37,642 nt of DNA from Magnetococcales bacterium. Its GTDB lineage: Bacteria > Pseudomonadota > Magnetococcia > Magnetococcales > Magnetaquicoccaceae. This document shows, in pieces, positions 8,850-16,326 of this stretch. Where the stretch lies: assembly GCA_015234115.1 (NCBI GenBank), contig JADFWP010000024.1, forward strand, positions 1-37,642, read 5' to 3'. The position numbers and the translations under genes are program-made. The notes beneath the pieces are model-generated. The model was not told where the DNA came from. It searched no databases and saw only the letters and a list, made by a program, of their open reading frames with translations. Each line of letters opens with the position of its first letter. Position 1 is the stretch's first letter.

Positions 8850-9274
8850 ATATCAATCCATTAAATGAGTCCGTAACGCCCGGACCCATCCAGAGCGGGT
8901 CCACAGCTTCTGAAAAATATTACCATTGGAAGAATGATAATCGCATTTTTTAATTCTCGCAAGCCAAAAATTTGACCAAATGCATTTTCAAACCATCCAG
9001 CGCAACTATTATAAATATCAGGCTCTTTATCATAAAAAAAACCTCATCAAAGGCCGACGACAGGCAAAAAAACCTTCAAATTCAGAATAATGAACCAAGA
9101 CGCCTGACAGGCGATATTTTTTACCCATTTCCCATGGCCAACAGGATCACAAGGCGAACACCTCGTCCACAGAAAATCAAGAAGGGCAATGCGGGGATGC
9201 AACCTGGACATCGATCAGGGGGCGAAGCAGGAACCGGATGGCAAACCGCTTTTCCGTTCTCACTGATACCCGGA
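8850..9274. other. AT-rich intergenic region
   Basis: This segment lies between the small ORF and the stop of the ankyrin gene. It holds two short palindromes: GGACCC/GGGTCC at 8882-8902, and CGCCTG-A-CAGGCG at 9101-9113 followed by ATATTTTTTT, which could act as a weak plus-strand terminator. No supportable gene is visible. Confidence 0.4.
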
Positions 9275-10222
9275 TCAGTCAACCGGGTGATAGCAATAAC
9301 CGCCCACCAGTCCGTAACGACTCATGCCGCCGTGATCGAAAAAATTGTTGTAGGTGTAACGGCAGTTCAGACAGAATTTCAACAGCGGCCCCCGGCTCAA
9401 CAGAACCCGCTCCGGCAGGCGTGGACTCCAATAAACCTCGATCGGCCCAGGCGTACGCGGTCCCTCCTCACCGGCCAGTTCGCGCCAACCGGCCTCCTCG
9501 CGTTCCGCGCGTGCCTGGCGGATCCCGCCGATGGCCCGATCCAGCGCATCGATCACCGCTGGCGAAGCGCGGTCGATCAAACGATGATAACGCGGGTCGC
9601 TGCCGATGGCCGTCAAAATACCACTCTTTCGGGCCTGTGCAAGCAGCAACCGGATGACCTCAAGGCTTTCGGTCTGGATCGCATGGGCCAGAGGGGACAT
9701 CCCCTGATCGGTGAACTGAAACGCTTCCGCACCGGCGGCCAACAGCAGCCGGACTGCGGGCGCATTGCCGCAGAAGGCCGCATAGGAGAGTGGCGTATCG
9801 CCAACCGAGTCCATCGTTTGCAGCGATACGCCGCAGTCGATGAACGTCTGCAATAACGCCAACTCGGCATCATCCGCGCAATGGGTCATCTCGCCCATGA
9901 GAATCGCCAGCACCTCATCGCATTGTGTCTCCCATTCGCTGCGTTTGAGTCGTGGCGGCTTTTGCACCAGGTAGGCCAGCAGACCGACGCCAGCAGCACT
10001 GACCGCATGAAGATTCGCGCCCCGCGCCATCAGCAACCGGATGATCTCCACACGATGCTGACGCACCGCATAAAGCAGCGGCGTCAGACCGTTGATGCTG
10101 GTCGCCTCGATCTCGGCGCCAGCCGCGAGCAGGCGTTCGACCGCAGCCGGATCACCATCGCGGCAGGCGCGCTGCAAGGCGTTGAGGCGGACCGACGGCT
10201 GACGAATCGGATCAGGCGTCAT
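9275..10222 (-). CDS. Ankyrin-repeat protein with Cys/His-rich C-terminal tail
   Basis: A 315-residue soluble protein. Ankyrin units begin near residue 10 (LQRACRDGDPAAVERLLAAG, then NGLTPLLYAVRQHRVEIIRLL) and continue to about residue 190 (GDTPLSYAAFCGNAPAVRLLL, GMSPLAHAIQTESLEVIRLLL), roughly five repeats, one of them degenerate. The C-terminal tail contains C284-x2-C287, H297, C310-x-H312, which looks like a possible metal site or a conserved docking peptide. The ATG at 10222 overlaps the TGA of the upstream membrane gene (ATGA), showing coupling. A longer open frame reaching 11065 is out of register with the membrane gene and was not used. Ankyrin repeats mediate protein-protein contacts; the partner, perhaps the membrane protein, is unknown. 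Confidence 0.85.
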   Translation of the reverse strand: MTPDPIRQPSVRLNALQRACRDGDPAAVERLLAAGAEIEATSINGLTPLLYAVRQHRVEIIRLLMARGANLHAVSAAGVGLLAYLVQKPPRLKRSEWETQCDEVLAILMGEMTHCADDAELALLQTFIDCGVSLQTMDSVGDTPLSYAAFCGNAPAVRLLLAAGAEAFQFTDQGMSPLAHAIQTESLEVIRLLLAQARKSGILTAIGSDPRYHRLIDRASPAVIDALDRAIGGIRQARAEREEAGWRELAGEEGPRTPGPIEVYWSPRLPERVLLSRGPLLKFCLNCRYTYNNFFDHGGMSRYGLVGGYCYHPVD

Positions 10223-11028
10223 GATGCCGATGGCAGGTCGGTGGCACTTTCGGTTTTCGGGCGGGCCGGAACGGGCAGGTGTCGATGCAATGTGCCGAGC
10301 GTGGCCGACAGCACCAGGTAGATCGGGATGACCACCGTGAACTCGAAAAACACCTTGAAGAGCGTCATTTGCTCGGGTTCCAGGGAGTCGAGCAATGCGC
10401 TCAGGCCGAGTTGCAGCACCATCAAGAGCAGGAACGGCCAGGTCGATCCCAGTCCGCAGGCGACCAGACGCCAGCCGTTGCCGTGGCTGCGACGCTAGGC
10501 ACCGACCAGATCGAAGCGCGTTTCCCCCGTGGCGGCGGAGGCCGCAGCCAGCATCAGGCGGGGGATCACCGGCAGCAGAGGCAGGATCAACAGCGGCAGA
10601 ACCCATGCCGTGGCGTTGATCGATGCGTTGGTCACCACAAAAAACGTGAGCGCGATTGCGGAGGGCAGGAAAAACAACATGCTGCCGGTCGTTCCAACCA
10701 GAAAAAACCAGACCTCGCGCTGGCCAAGGGTGACCTCCTCCTGTGGACCGGCAGCCGCCCAGCGCACCAGCGTGGTCTGGATGGGCAGCAGGGTGATCAT
10801 GCCGACGAAAGAGCCTCCCCGGTGCAGCAGACTTTGCAATCCCTCCCGAAACAGGAACCACTCCGGCATGCCCACGGCCACCACGGACACGATCTTGGCA
10901 ATGGACAACGCCAGCAGCCATGGCCACAACAGCAGCACCAGCGCACTGGCGTCTCTTTGCAGAAACTGCCAACTGCTGTCCACGACGAGGCGCACGGATA
11001 ACGGGATGTGGCGCGGAAGTTCGGCCAT
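10219..11028 (-). pseudogene. Multi-pass membrane protein interrupted by an in-frame TAG
   Basis: The frame from ATG 11028 (AGGAG 10 nt upstream) codes for 177 residues with several membrane helices, then meets TAG at 10497-10495. The same frame continues open for 91 codons to TGA at 10221-10219, with two more good helices (PFLLLMVLQLGLSALLD and VFFEFTVVIPIYLVLS). The full product would be about 269 residues with five or six helices. The TAG sits in GA-stop-RRSHGNGWRL; related bacterial membrane proteins commonly have a Trp in a W-R-x-x-x-G-N-x-W-R-L motif here, so TGG to TAG is the simplest explanation. The downstream ankyrin gene starts inside this gene's natural TGA, which supports both halves being one gene. 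A sequencing error, a recent null allele or readthrough are all possible. Function unknown. Confidence 0.75.
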
Positions 11029-11218
11029 TTCTGCAATGCTCCTGGGATGGATACAGCAGGCACAATCGTGTCTTGGGTCACCGGGGATCGATCAAAGCGG
11101 AACGTATGCAAGAAATCATGAAATTCGTTCCAATTCTGTCGTCCTTTTGGAAGATTCCAGTGGAAGACGATGGTGCATCATTCAACCAAAGCCACAAACC
11201 CAGAGGAGAAACAGACAA

Positions 11219-11956
11219 TTATTCTTTAATGGATTGGTAATAATCAGACATGACCAACAAATCATTCAAACTATCAATTTCACCCCAGACACCAGTATAA
11301 GGAATTGCAGTCACAGGAATCCTACCAGCTTCGATAATTTTTTGCAATACTCCGGTCGCATGGATCTTATTCCGGTCCTCCTCGCACAACCCCTCCAACA
11401 CACGCAATAGTTCACTCCACCCCACAGGAGTAAAACGCAACAACCCCATATACTGTCCTTGCACTTCATTTATATGGTTTGGTCGATTGCCAATTTCGGC
11501 CAGCGAATTATCGGAATTCAACCGAAACGTCTCTGCATCCAGCAGAGGATCATCAAAACGTTGTTCCCACAAGACGCGCCAGTTAGGGTCGTAGGTCACC
11601 GCCAAGTCGGCGGGACAATTCATCAACAACTCCACCGCATTGGATTCATAAAATATATCTGAATAACTGACCACACAGGGGGCCTCCCGAAGCCATGCAT
11701 CCGCGCAGACCAGTGAACTGACCATATTGGTCCTACTCCAATGCGGATTGTAGAAGGTGGGTAGCCCCAAAGCTTCTAATTTCTCCCGCAGATAACCGGT
11801 AACCAACGCAATACGCGCAATTCCCGCTTGGCGTAGAGCCTGCAACTGCCAATCCACCAACTGTCGGCCCCGATATTCTACCAAGCACTTCGGACGATCC
11901 TGAGTTAAATTCTGCATGCGGCTGCCTCGGCCGGCCGCCAAAATTATTGCATTCAT
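11219..11956 (-). CDS. Nucleotidyltransferase, probable CTP:phosphoglutamine cytidylyltransferase (Cj1416-like)
   Basis: A 245-residue single-domain sugar-phosphate-type nucleotidyltransferase. The N-terminal nucleotide loop LAAGRGSRM, the RPKCLVEYRGRQLVDWQLQAL block and the metal-binding Asp in VSYSDIFYES (about residue 97) are all present. By sequence alone this is an NTP_transferase (MobA/LicC-like). The neighbours specify the role: in the C. jejuni MeOPN pathway Cj1416 joins CTP and L-glutamine phosphate to CDP-L-glutamine, releasing PPi. The ATG at 11956 overlaps the stop of the amidotransferase (ATGA), and this is the last gene of the operon. LicC-type phosphocholine cytidylyltransferase is the alternative, but no choline kinase is nearby. 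Confidence 0.85.
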   Translation of the reverse strand: MNAIILAAGRGSRMQNLTQDRPKCLVEYRGRQLVDWQLQALRQAGIARIALVTGYLREKLEALGLPTFYNPHWSRTNMVSSLVCADAWLREAPCVVSYSDIFYESNAVELLMNCPADLAVTYDPNWRVLWEQRFDDPLLDAETFRLNSDNSLAEIGNRPNHINEVQGQYMGLLRFTPVGWSELLRVLEGLCEEDRNKIHATGVLQKIIEAGRIPVTAIPYTGVWGEIDSLNDLLVMSDYYQSIKE

Positions 11957-12621
11957 CGGTTCATTCCCAGGATAAGCAGTTGGCGCAAACGACGGGTATC
12001 TTCCTCATCAAAGCACATTGTCCGTTCTGGATGCCACATCCATCCTTCCCAAGGCAAGTACTGATGGCGGATTGCCTCGATTACGCCATCCTCAGCGACA
12101 GACAGCAGGTCATAACCGGGCGGACAATCGACAATCGATAAATTGTGATAACTATTTACATCTGCTTGATGACCGGTATCGGCAAAAACCAAACGATGCC
12201 GAGTTCGCACATGGCCGACAACTTCCCGCAACCGACCTCCTGCCACTACTGTCATCATTTGCATACCCCGGCAAATCCCCAGCAGAGGTAATCTTCGTTC
12301 GCGAGCAAACGCCAATAAAATCCTTTCAGTCCGATCCCGTTCCTTAATAGTTCCAATATCATTTCCACCTGACAATACAATACCATCTACAGAGAGTTCG
12401 GTAAGCCATCGTAGCAAACCGGACTCTTGCTCTTGATCAAACGACTCCAGCTGATCTGGAGTCAGCAGATTGGGAACCGGAATCGGAAGAACCCCCACAG
12501 CATCCCAAAGCCAGCGGATCAACTGCTGATCCAGAGCATCGCGACGCTCCTCACGGTCTGCCAGAATGTCAACCCGCTGACTGACTGCCACTTTAAACGG
12601 TGCATTGTCGGGCCTGATCAA
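11953..12621 (-). CDS. Class I glutamine amidotransferase, probable gamma-glutamyl-CDP-amidate hydrolase (Cj1417-like)
   Basis: A 222-residue triad amidotransferase of the PuuD / gamma-glutamyl hydrolase (C26) type. The nucleophile elbow is GICRGMQMM (Cys near residue 100) and the His-Glu pair is in WMWHPERTM near the C-terminus. The oxyanion-region motif GIVLSGGNDI is also seen. The start I prefer is TTG at 12621, which overlaps the kinase TGA as TTGA; upstream in-frame starts lie deep inside the kinase gene, and a GTG ten codons later is an alternative. In C. jejuni, Cj1417 hydrolyses CDP-L-glutamine to cytidine diphosphoramidate and glutamate. Gene coupling on both sides strongly links this enzyme to that chemistry and not to polyamine catabolism. 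Confidence 0.87.
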   Translation of the reverse strand: MIRPDNAPFKVAVSQRVDILADREERRDALDQQLIRWLWDAVGVLPIPVPNLLTPDQLESFDQEQESGLLRWLTELSVDGIVLSGGNDIGTIKERDRTERILLAFARERRLPLLGICRGMQMMTVVAGGRLREVVGHVRTRHRLVFADTGHQADVNSYHNLSIVDCPPGYDLLSVAEDGVIEAIRHQYLPWEGWMWHPERTMCFDEEDTRRLRQLLILGMNR

Positions 12622-14936
12622 GCCAGCACCTCCACACGACGACCCGCACAATCCACATGGAGACGCAAGGCGCACGACCAGCGACGGTAGAGCAGTTCGC
12701 CAGCTCCGATCACAGCAGGCAGACTCAACTCTCCGGCCCGAATCGCCATGTGGGAATTGGCGCCTCCCCAGGCGGTAATCAATCCTGCAATTGGATACGA
12801 AAAAAGCCAATCAAATCCAGGATCGGCATTCGGAATGCAGACGATGGCACCCGCAAGACGATCACGCTCCTTGCAATCAGTCACCAATGCTGTGATCTGC
12901 TTTTGCGTAATAAAATTGGGGGCAGCCTCAGGCCATCGAAAAGACCATACATCATCTGGACAGGTAATAACCGGTGGCAACGTTATGCGCTGTGTCTCTT
13001 TGTAACGGAGCTTGCCTTGCTCGATAGCTTGACTCAAGGTGGCATGAGGATCACCAGCCGAGACATACAATTCGCGTAGCGTGGCAATATCACAGTAGGC
13101 CATATCCTCGCGACAAAATCCCCATTGTTTTCCATAGGCAGCGATCAGGGAAAGCGCATCAGAGAGATTGCGTGTAAAATGGAATTTGGCCAACTCCCGC
13201 AACTCGATACCCGCCTGCAGGAAGTCGAATAGCCCCACTGCATCCGAATGAAGGCCATGCTTTTTCAACAGATGAATAATTTCCCGCATCTGTTGCAGTG
13301 TCATGGAAAAAGGGTTGGATGGTTCTGGTAGTTGAGGAGATCGCTCCCAATCGAAATAGAGATCAGGAGCCTCGTTATATCGGGCCGACAGGATATCATA
13401 GGTTCCAGGTCGCAGATGTCCATAGCGCGACAAAAAGGTAGCCTGATCGAGCGTGGCTCGATCTCTGGCCAGTTGTCCACTGACCGTGGACAAGCTCGCC
13501 ATGAAGGCATCACAATCGCTGCGCGAAAAGACGCCGACACTCACCAACGATTGCAGTAGTTGAACCGCAATGAATCCAGCCCGTGCCAATCCAGCAAAAG
13601 GAAGCGTACCATAACGCTTGCCATCTTCCAGCAGCCAGTAGATCTTTTCCAGCAAATCAGTATCAGAGGCCATCAACAGATCGTGACGGGCATTCAATTG
13701 ATCCAATCGCGCGGCATCGGTCACCCAGAGACCGTCGCGAGGATGAATGATCCGATTAGTCAGTTTTCGCAGACTAGCCGTGATGGAATCCCGTTCATCG
13801 GCAGAGAAACCTGCTTGCGCCAACCGCTCCAGACGTTCCGGCAAATCCAGCGTGTAACAGGAGAAAACGATTTCAAATTCCACCTTGTCATGCAGTGTTG
13901 GTTCTTTCAACAAGCAATCGATATAGTAGTCTACCAAGCGACCCGCCAGACCATCATCGAGGTCGGCAGGAATAAAGGAATTGAAAGAAAGCCGTACATC
14001 GATGTAGGGTAATCCGAAGAAGTGGGGCATCAGAGGAAAGCTGCGTAAATTCCGATACCCATAATTATTGCGCTGATATGCCCAAATAGCGTCAGTTATT
14101 AGCTCTCGATAAAGGGATAGCGCAAGAGGTTTTGGTCGAACTCCAATAATTTCGGCAGGATTCCAATCTGGCATAACGCCGTAGACAGTCCGACGTCCCA
14201 TCAGGAAGGGAAACGGTCGCATTCCACGCGATACCTTTTGTGCAATCAGACGCAATCGATGTGCATGGCACTCTGGTGTCTCACTGGGTTGAGTCAACAC
14301 AAGAGGACGTACTTGCAATAACCAAAGTTGCTCGCGATTCGTGCCACGGGTGACTGCAAATTCGCAATCGATCGGTTTCTGATCAAACAGGCGTAACAAC
14401 TCATCAATCAGGCCCAGCACGTCCTGCAAGGCCGCCGGTGGAGCTACCGGCGACAAGGCAGCTCCCTGCCACGTCATACCACCCAGACCACCAGTCACCA
14501 CAGTGGTATCCTTGCCTTCGCTCCAGTTCACCACCCGATATGGAGAACAGGTGTTGGGATCGTGCGAAAAGGCGACACCAGAACGCACCACACCTTGCAA
14601 TTGGAGTTGAATCAACACCTCGTCATCGGGCGTGATCGCATCGCCATAAGCCGTCACTACCCGGCTGATCGCCTCTTTCAAGCCCTGAGCCCGCACATCC
14701 AACACCGAGAGAAAGGCGCCAGCATTGGAAGATTCGGCACCATCCTCCCGGTGACAACTGGAGCGGACAATCCATGGCCCCTCACCCAGCACGACTGGTA
14801 CCCGTGCCAGACAGTTCGCCTGATCTGTCCACCACTCTCCAACCGTAAACCAAACAAGCGGTGCAATGCTGGCTGTTTGTAATTGGCTTTGCAGTGCTGC
14901 CAACGTCCCGGCTTTTGTGGAAAACGGTATCATCAT
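12618..14936 (-). CDS. PEP-synthase-like kinase, probable L-glutamine kinase (Cj1418-like)
   Basis: A 772-residue protein with an N-terminal PPDK-type ATP-grasp domain (IVRSSCHREDGAESSNAG near residue 60, and LWLLQVRPLVL closing the domain near residue 210). A long central domain without the PEP-binding TIM barrel follows. The C-terminal phosphohistidine swivel domain carries GGANSHMAIRAGELSLPAVIG, with the phosphorylatable His at about residue 729. This layout and length fit Cj1418, which phosphorylates the amide side chain of L-glutamine via a phospho-His intermediate (ATP to AMP and Pi), and not PEP synthase or PPDK, which need the barrel. ATGs at 14936 and 14933 are both possible. It is 10 bp downstream of the methyltransferase and overlaps the amidotransferase by 4 nt. 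Related orphan kinases (for example rifampicin phosphotransferase) share the fold; the neighbours decide the call. Confidence 0.88.
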   Translation of the reverse strand: MMIPFSTKAGTLAALQSQLQTASIAPLVWFTVGEWWTDQANCLARVPVVLGEGPWIVRSSCHREDGAESSNAGAFLSVLDVRAQGLKEAISRVVTAYGDAITPDDEVLIQLQLQGVVRSGVAFSHDPNTCSPYRVVNWSEGKDTTVVTGGLGGMTWQGAALSPVAPPAALQDVLGLIDELLRLFDQKPIDCEFAVTRGTNREQLWLLQVRPLVLTQPSETPECHAHRLRLIAQKVSRGMRPFPFLMGRRTVYGVMPDWNPAEIIGVRPKPLALSLYRELITDAIWAYQRNNYGYRNLRSFPLMPHFFGLPYIDVRLSFNSFIPADLDDGLAGRLVDYYIDCLLKEPTLHDKVEFEIVFSCYTLDLPERLERLAQAGFSADERDSITASLRKLTNRIIHPRDGLWVTDAARLDQLNARHDLLMASDTDLLEKIYWLLEDGKRYGTLPFAGLARAGFIAVQLLQSLVSVGVFSRSDCDAFMASLSTVSGQLARDRATLDQATFLSRYGHLRPGTYDILSARYNEAPDLYFDWERSPQLPEPSNPFSMTLQQMREIIHLLKKHGLHSDAVGLFDFLQAGIELRELAKFHFTRNLSDALSLIAAYGKQWGFCREDMAYCDIATLRELYVSAGDPHATLSQAIEQGKLRYKETQRITLPPVITCPDDVWSFRWPEAAPNFITQKQITALVTDCKERDRLAGAIVCIPNADPGFDWLFSYPIAGLITAWGGANSHMAIRAGELSLPAVIGAGELLYRRWSCALRLHVDCAGRRVEVLA

Positions 14937-14946
14937 GACCAGAGAC

Positions 14947-15693
14947 TCAAACCAACTGTGCCATCCAAATGTTGGTGAAGTAGGGAATCTGAATCGACGC
15001 CGTTCCCAGAGACTGCAAATAGGCCTCGATACGCTGTACTACTTCCTGAAATGACGCCCCGGCTTGCCGGGCCAGCGTGGCATGGGAACGCCAGGCTTCG
15101 ACGCACTCCTCCACAGTCTGCTGATGGATAACGCCGGAATCCAAATGAATCACCCCTTTGAAGAGTCCGCTGGCCTGGATGATAGCCGTCTGATCCTCAC
15201 GGCGCAAACCATAGCCGTAGCCGGGCACGCTCTCTTTAATAATCGATTCGATAGCGGATTGGATCGGATCATTCAAATCCCGATGGTTCCACATGCAGGC
15301 AAACCAGCCGTTCGGTTTCAGGATGCGCGCCGTCTCCTTAAGCGCCTGACTGCGGTCGCACACATTAAAGGAGCTACCAAACGTCACCATATCGAACGAA
15401 GAGGCGGATTGTCCGGTCTCCTCACCAGTCCCCTCAAACCAGCGGACGCTGGGCAGGGATTGCGTTCGATGCATGCCGTTATTGCGCATTGCATCATTGG
15501 GTTCCACCGCATGGACATTGAAACCTCGAACAGCCAGCATCAGCGTCAGATGTGCCACGCCGGCCCCCACATCACAAACCGTACCACGAGCCAAACCGGC
15601 AATAGCCAGCATAGCATCAATGGCCAAATCAGAATAATCTGGTCGTTTAAGATAAGCATCCGCCAGATTAGAATAGTCCCATTCAGTTTTCAT
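14947..15693 (-). CDS. SAM-dependent methyltransferase, probable MeOPN O-methyltransferase
   Basis: A 248-residue class I methyltransferase. SAM motif I is VCDVGAGVAHL with the acidic end of strand beta-2 in HAVEPNDAM; FDMVTFGSSFNV and a Trp-rich FACMWNHRD block follow. The ATG at 15693 overlaps the end of the kinase gene by 11 bp, typical of this operon; a longer frame from 15738 lies fully inside the kinase gene. C. jejuni cj1419 and cj1420 are predicted methyltransferases in the same locus and are thought to supply the O-methyl group of MeOPN. Only one methyltransferase is present here, so either one suffices or the modification differs from that of Campylobacter. Confidence 0.85.
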   Translation of the reverse strand: MKTEWDYSNLADAYLKRPDYSDLAIDAMLAIAGLARGTVCDVGAGVAHLTLMLAVRGFNVHAVEPNDAMRNNGMHRTQSLPSVRWFEGTGEETGQSASSFDMVTFGSSFNVCDRSQALKETARILKPNGWFACMWNHRDLNDPIQSAIESIIKESVPGYGYGLRREDQTAIIQASGLFKGVIHLDSGVIHQQTVEECVEAWRSHATLARQAGASFQEVVQRIEAYLQSLGTASIQIPYFTNIWMAQLV

Positions 15694-16240
15694 GGTTGTT
15701 TGTCTCGTTATCAAGTTGTAATTGGCATGACAATTCATTCACAACATCGTTTACCGAGCGCGCCGGATCAAACTCCACCACCCAATCTGGCGCCTCAGGT
15801 TCGTCCACAGGGACATCCAAACCCGCCACATGAAGCAACACTCCAGCATCGAAACGACGGTAAATCCCTTTGGAATCCCGACGCCGCAACTCTTCAATAG
15901 GTACTTTGAGATAAACTTCAAAATAATTAGGTAGATTGGCCCGATTCCAGGCATGCACTTCCCGAAACAGGGAAATGGTGGCAATGACCACGATCACACC
16001 TTGATTGGCTATCATACGGCACAGGTGGGCATACTGTAATGCCAGTGCCAATCGAGCGGATCGATCGTGATTGTTTGGAAATTCCGAAGACGCACCAAAC
16101 ACTGCGCGCAATTCATCCCCGTCCAACAGCACCACTTTTCTATGCACCCTCAGTTTGTTAGTCAGAGCAGCAGCCAGTGTTGACTTGCCTGCGCCAGACA
16201 ACCCAGTGATCCAGATAACACGGCCTGTTTCTTGAAGCAT
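15683..16240 (-). CDS. CysC-like kinase, probable cytidine diphosphoramidate kinase (Cj1415-like)
   Basis: A 185-residue P-loop kinase of the adenylylsulfate kinase family. Walker A is GLSGAGKST near residues 14-22; LLDGDELRAVFG, the lid-region IATISLFREVHAWNR and EVYLKVPIEELRRRDSKGIYRR are all APS-kinase features. No ATP sulfurylase (cysD/cysN/sat) is adjacent, while glutamine kinase and cytidylyltransferase genes are. That points to the Cj1415 reaction: phosphorylation of the 3'-OH of cytidine 5'-diphosphoramidate. The start ATG 16240 is preceded by GAGGT at about 11 nt. True APS kinase activity remains possible because a sulfotransferase-like gene lies directly upstream. Confidence 0.85.
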   Translation of the reverse strand: MLQETGRVIWITGLSGAGKSTLAAALTNKLRVHRKVVLLDGDELRAVFGASSEFPNNHDRSARLALALQYAHLCRMIANQGVIVVIATISLFREVHAWNRANLPNYFEVYLKVPIEELRRRDSKGIYRRFDAGVLLHVAGLDVPVDEPEAPDWVVEFDPARSVNDVVNELSCQLQLDNETNNHEN

Positions 16241-16326
16241 TGAAAAATGTTACCTCTGGCACGGATTAGGTTCCATATCCGTTTCAAACCATGCCCAGCA
16301 TGGATGAAAACGTTACAGTTACAGAG

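Noticed and set aside
10223..11065. Extension of the ankyrin frame upstream to 11065
   Set aside because: Its translation there is Arg/Gly/His-rich without structure, while a different frame encodes clear membrane helices and ends in an ATGA overlap with the ankyrin start.
12618..14936. Assignment as phosphoenolpyruvate synthase or pyruvate phosphate dikinase
   Set aside because: The ATP-grasp and phospho-His domains are present but the PEP/pyruvate-binding barrel motifs are not seen, and the context is not central metabolism.
15683..16240. Assignment as a true APS kinase (cysC) of sulfate assimilation
   Set aside because: No ATP sulfurylase or other assimilation gene is adjacent, whereas the glutamine kinase, amidotransferase and cytidylyltransferase set is. 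Not fully excluded because of the sulfotransferase-like neighbour.
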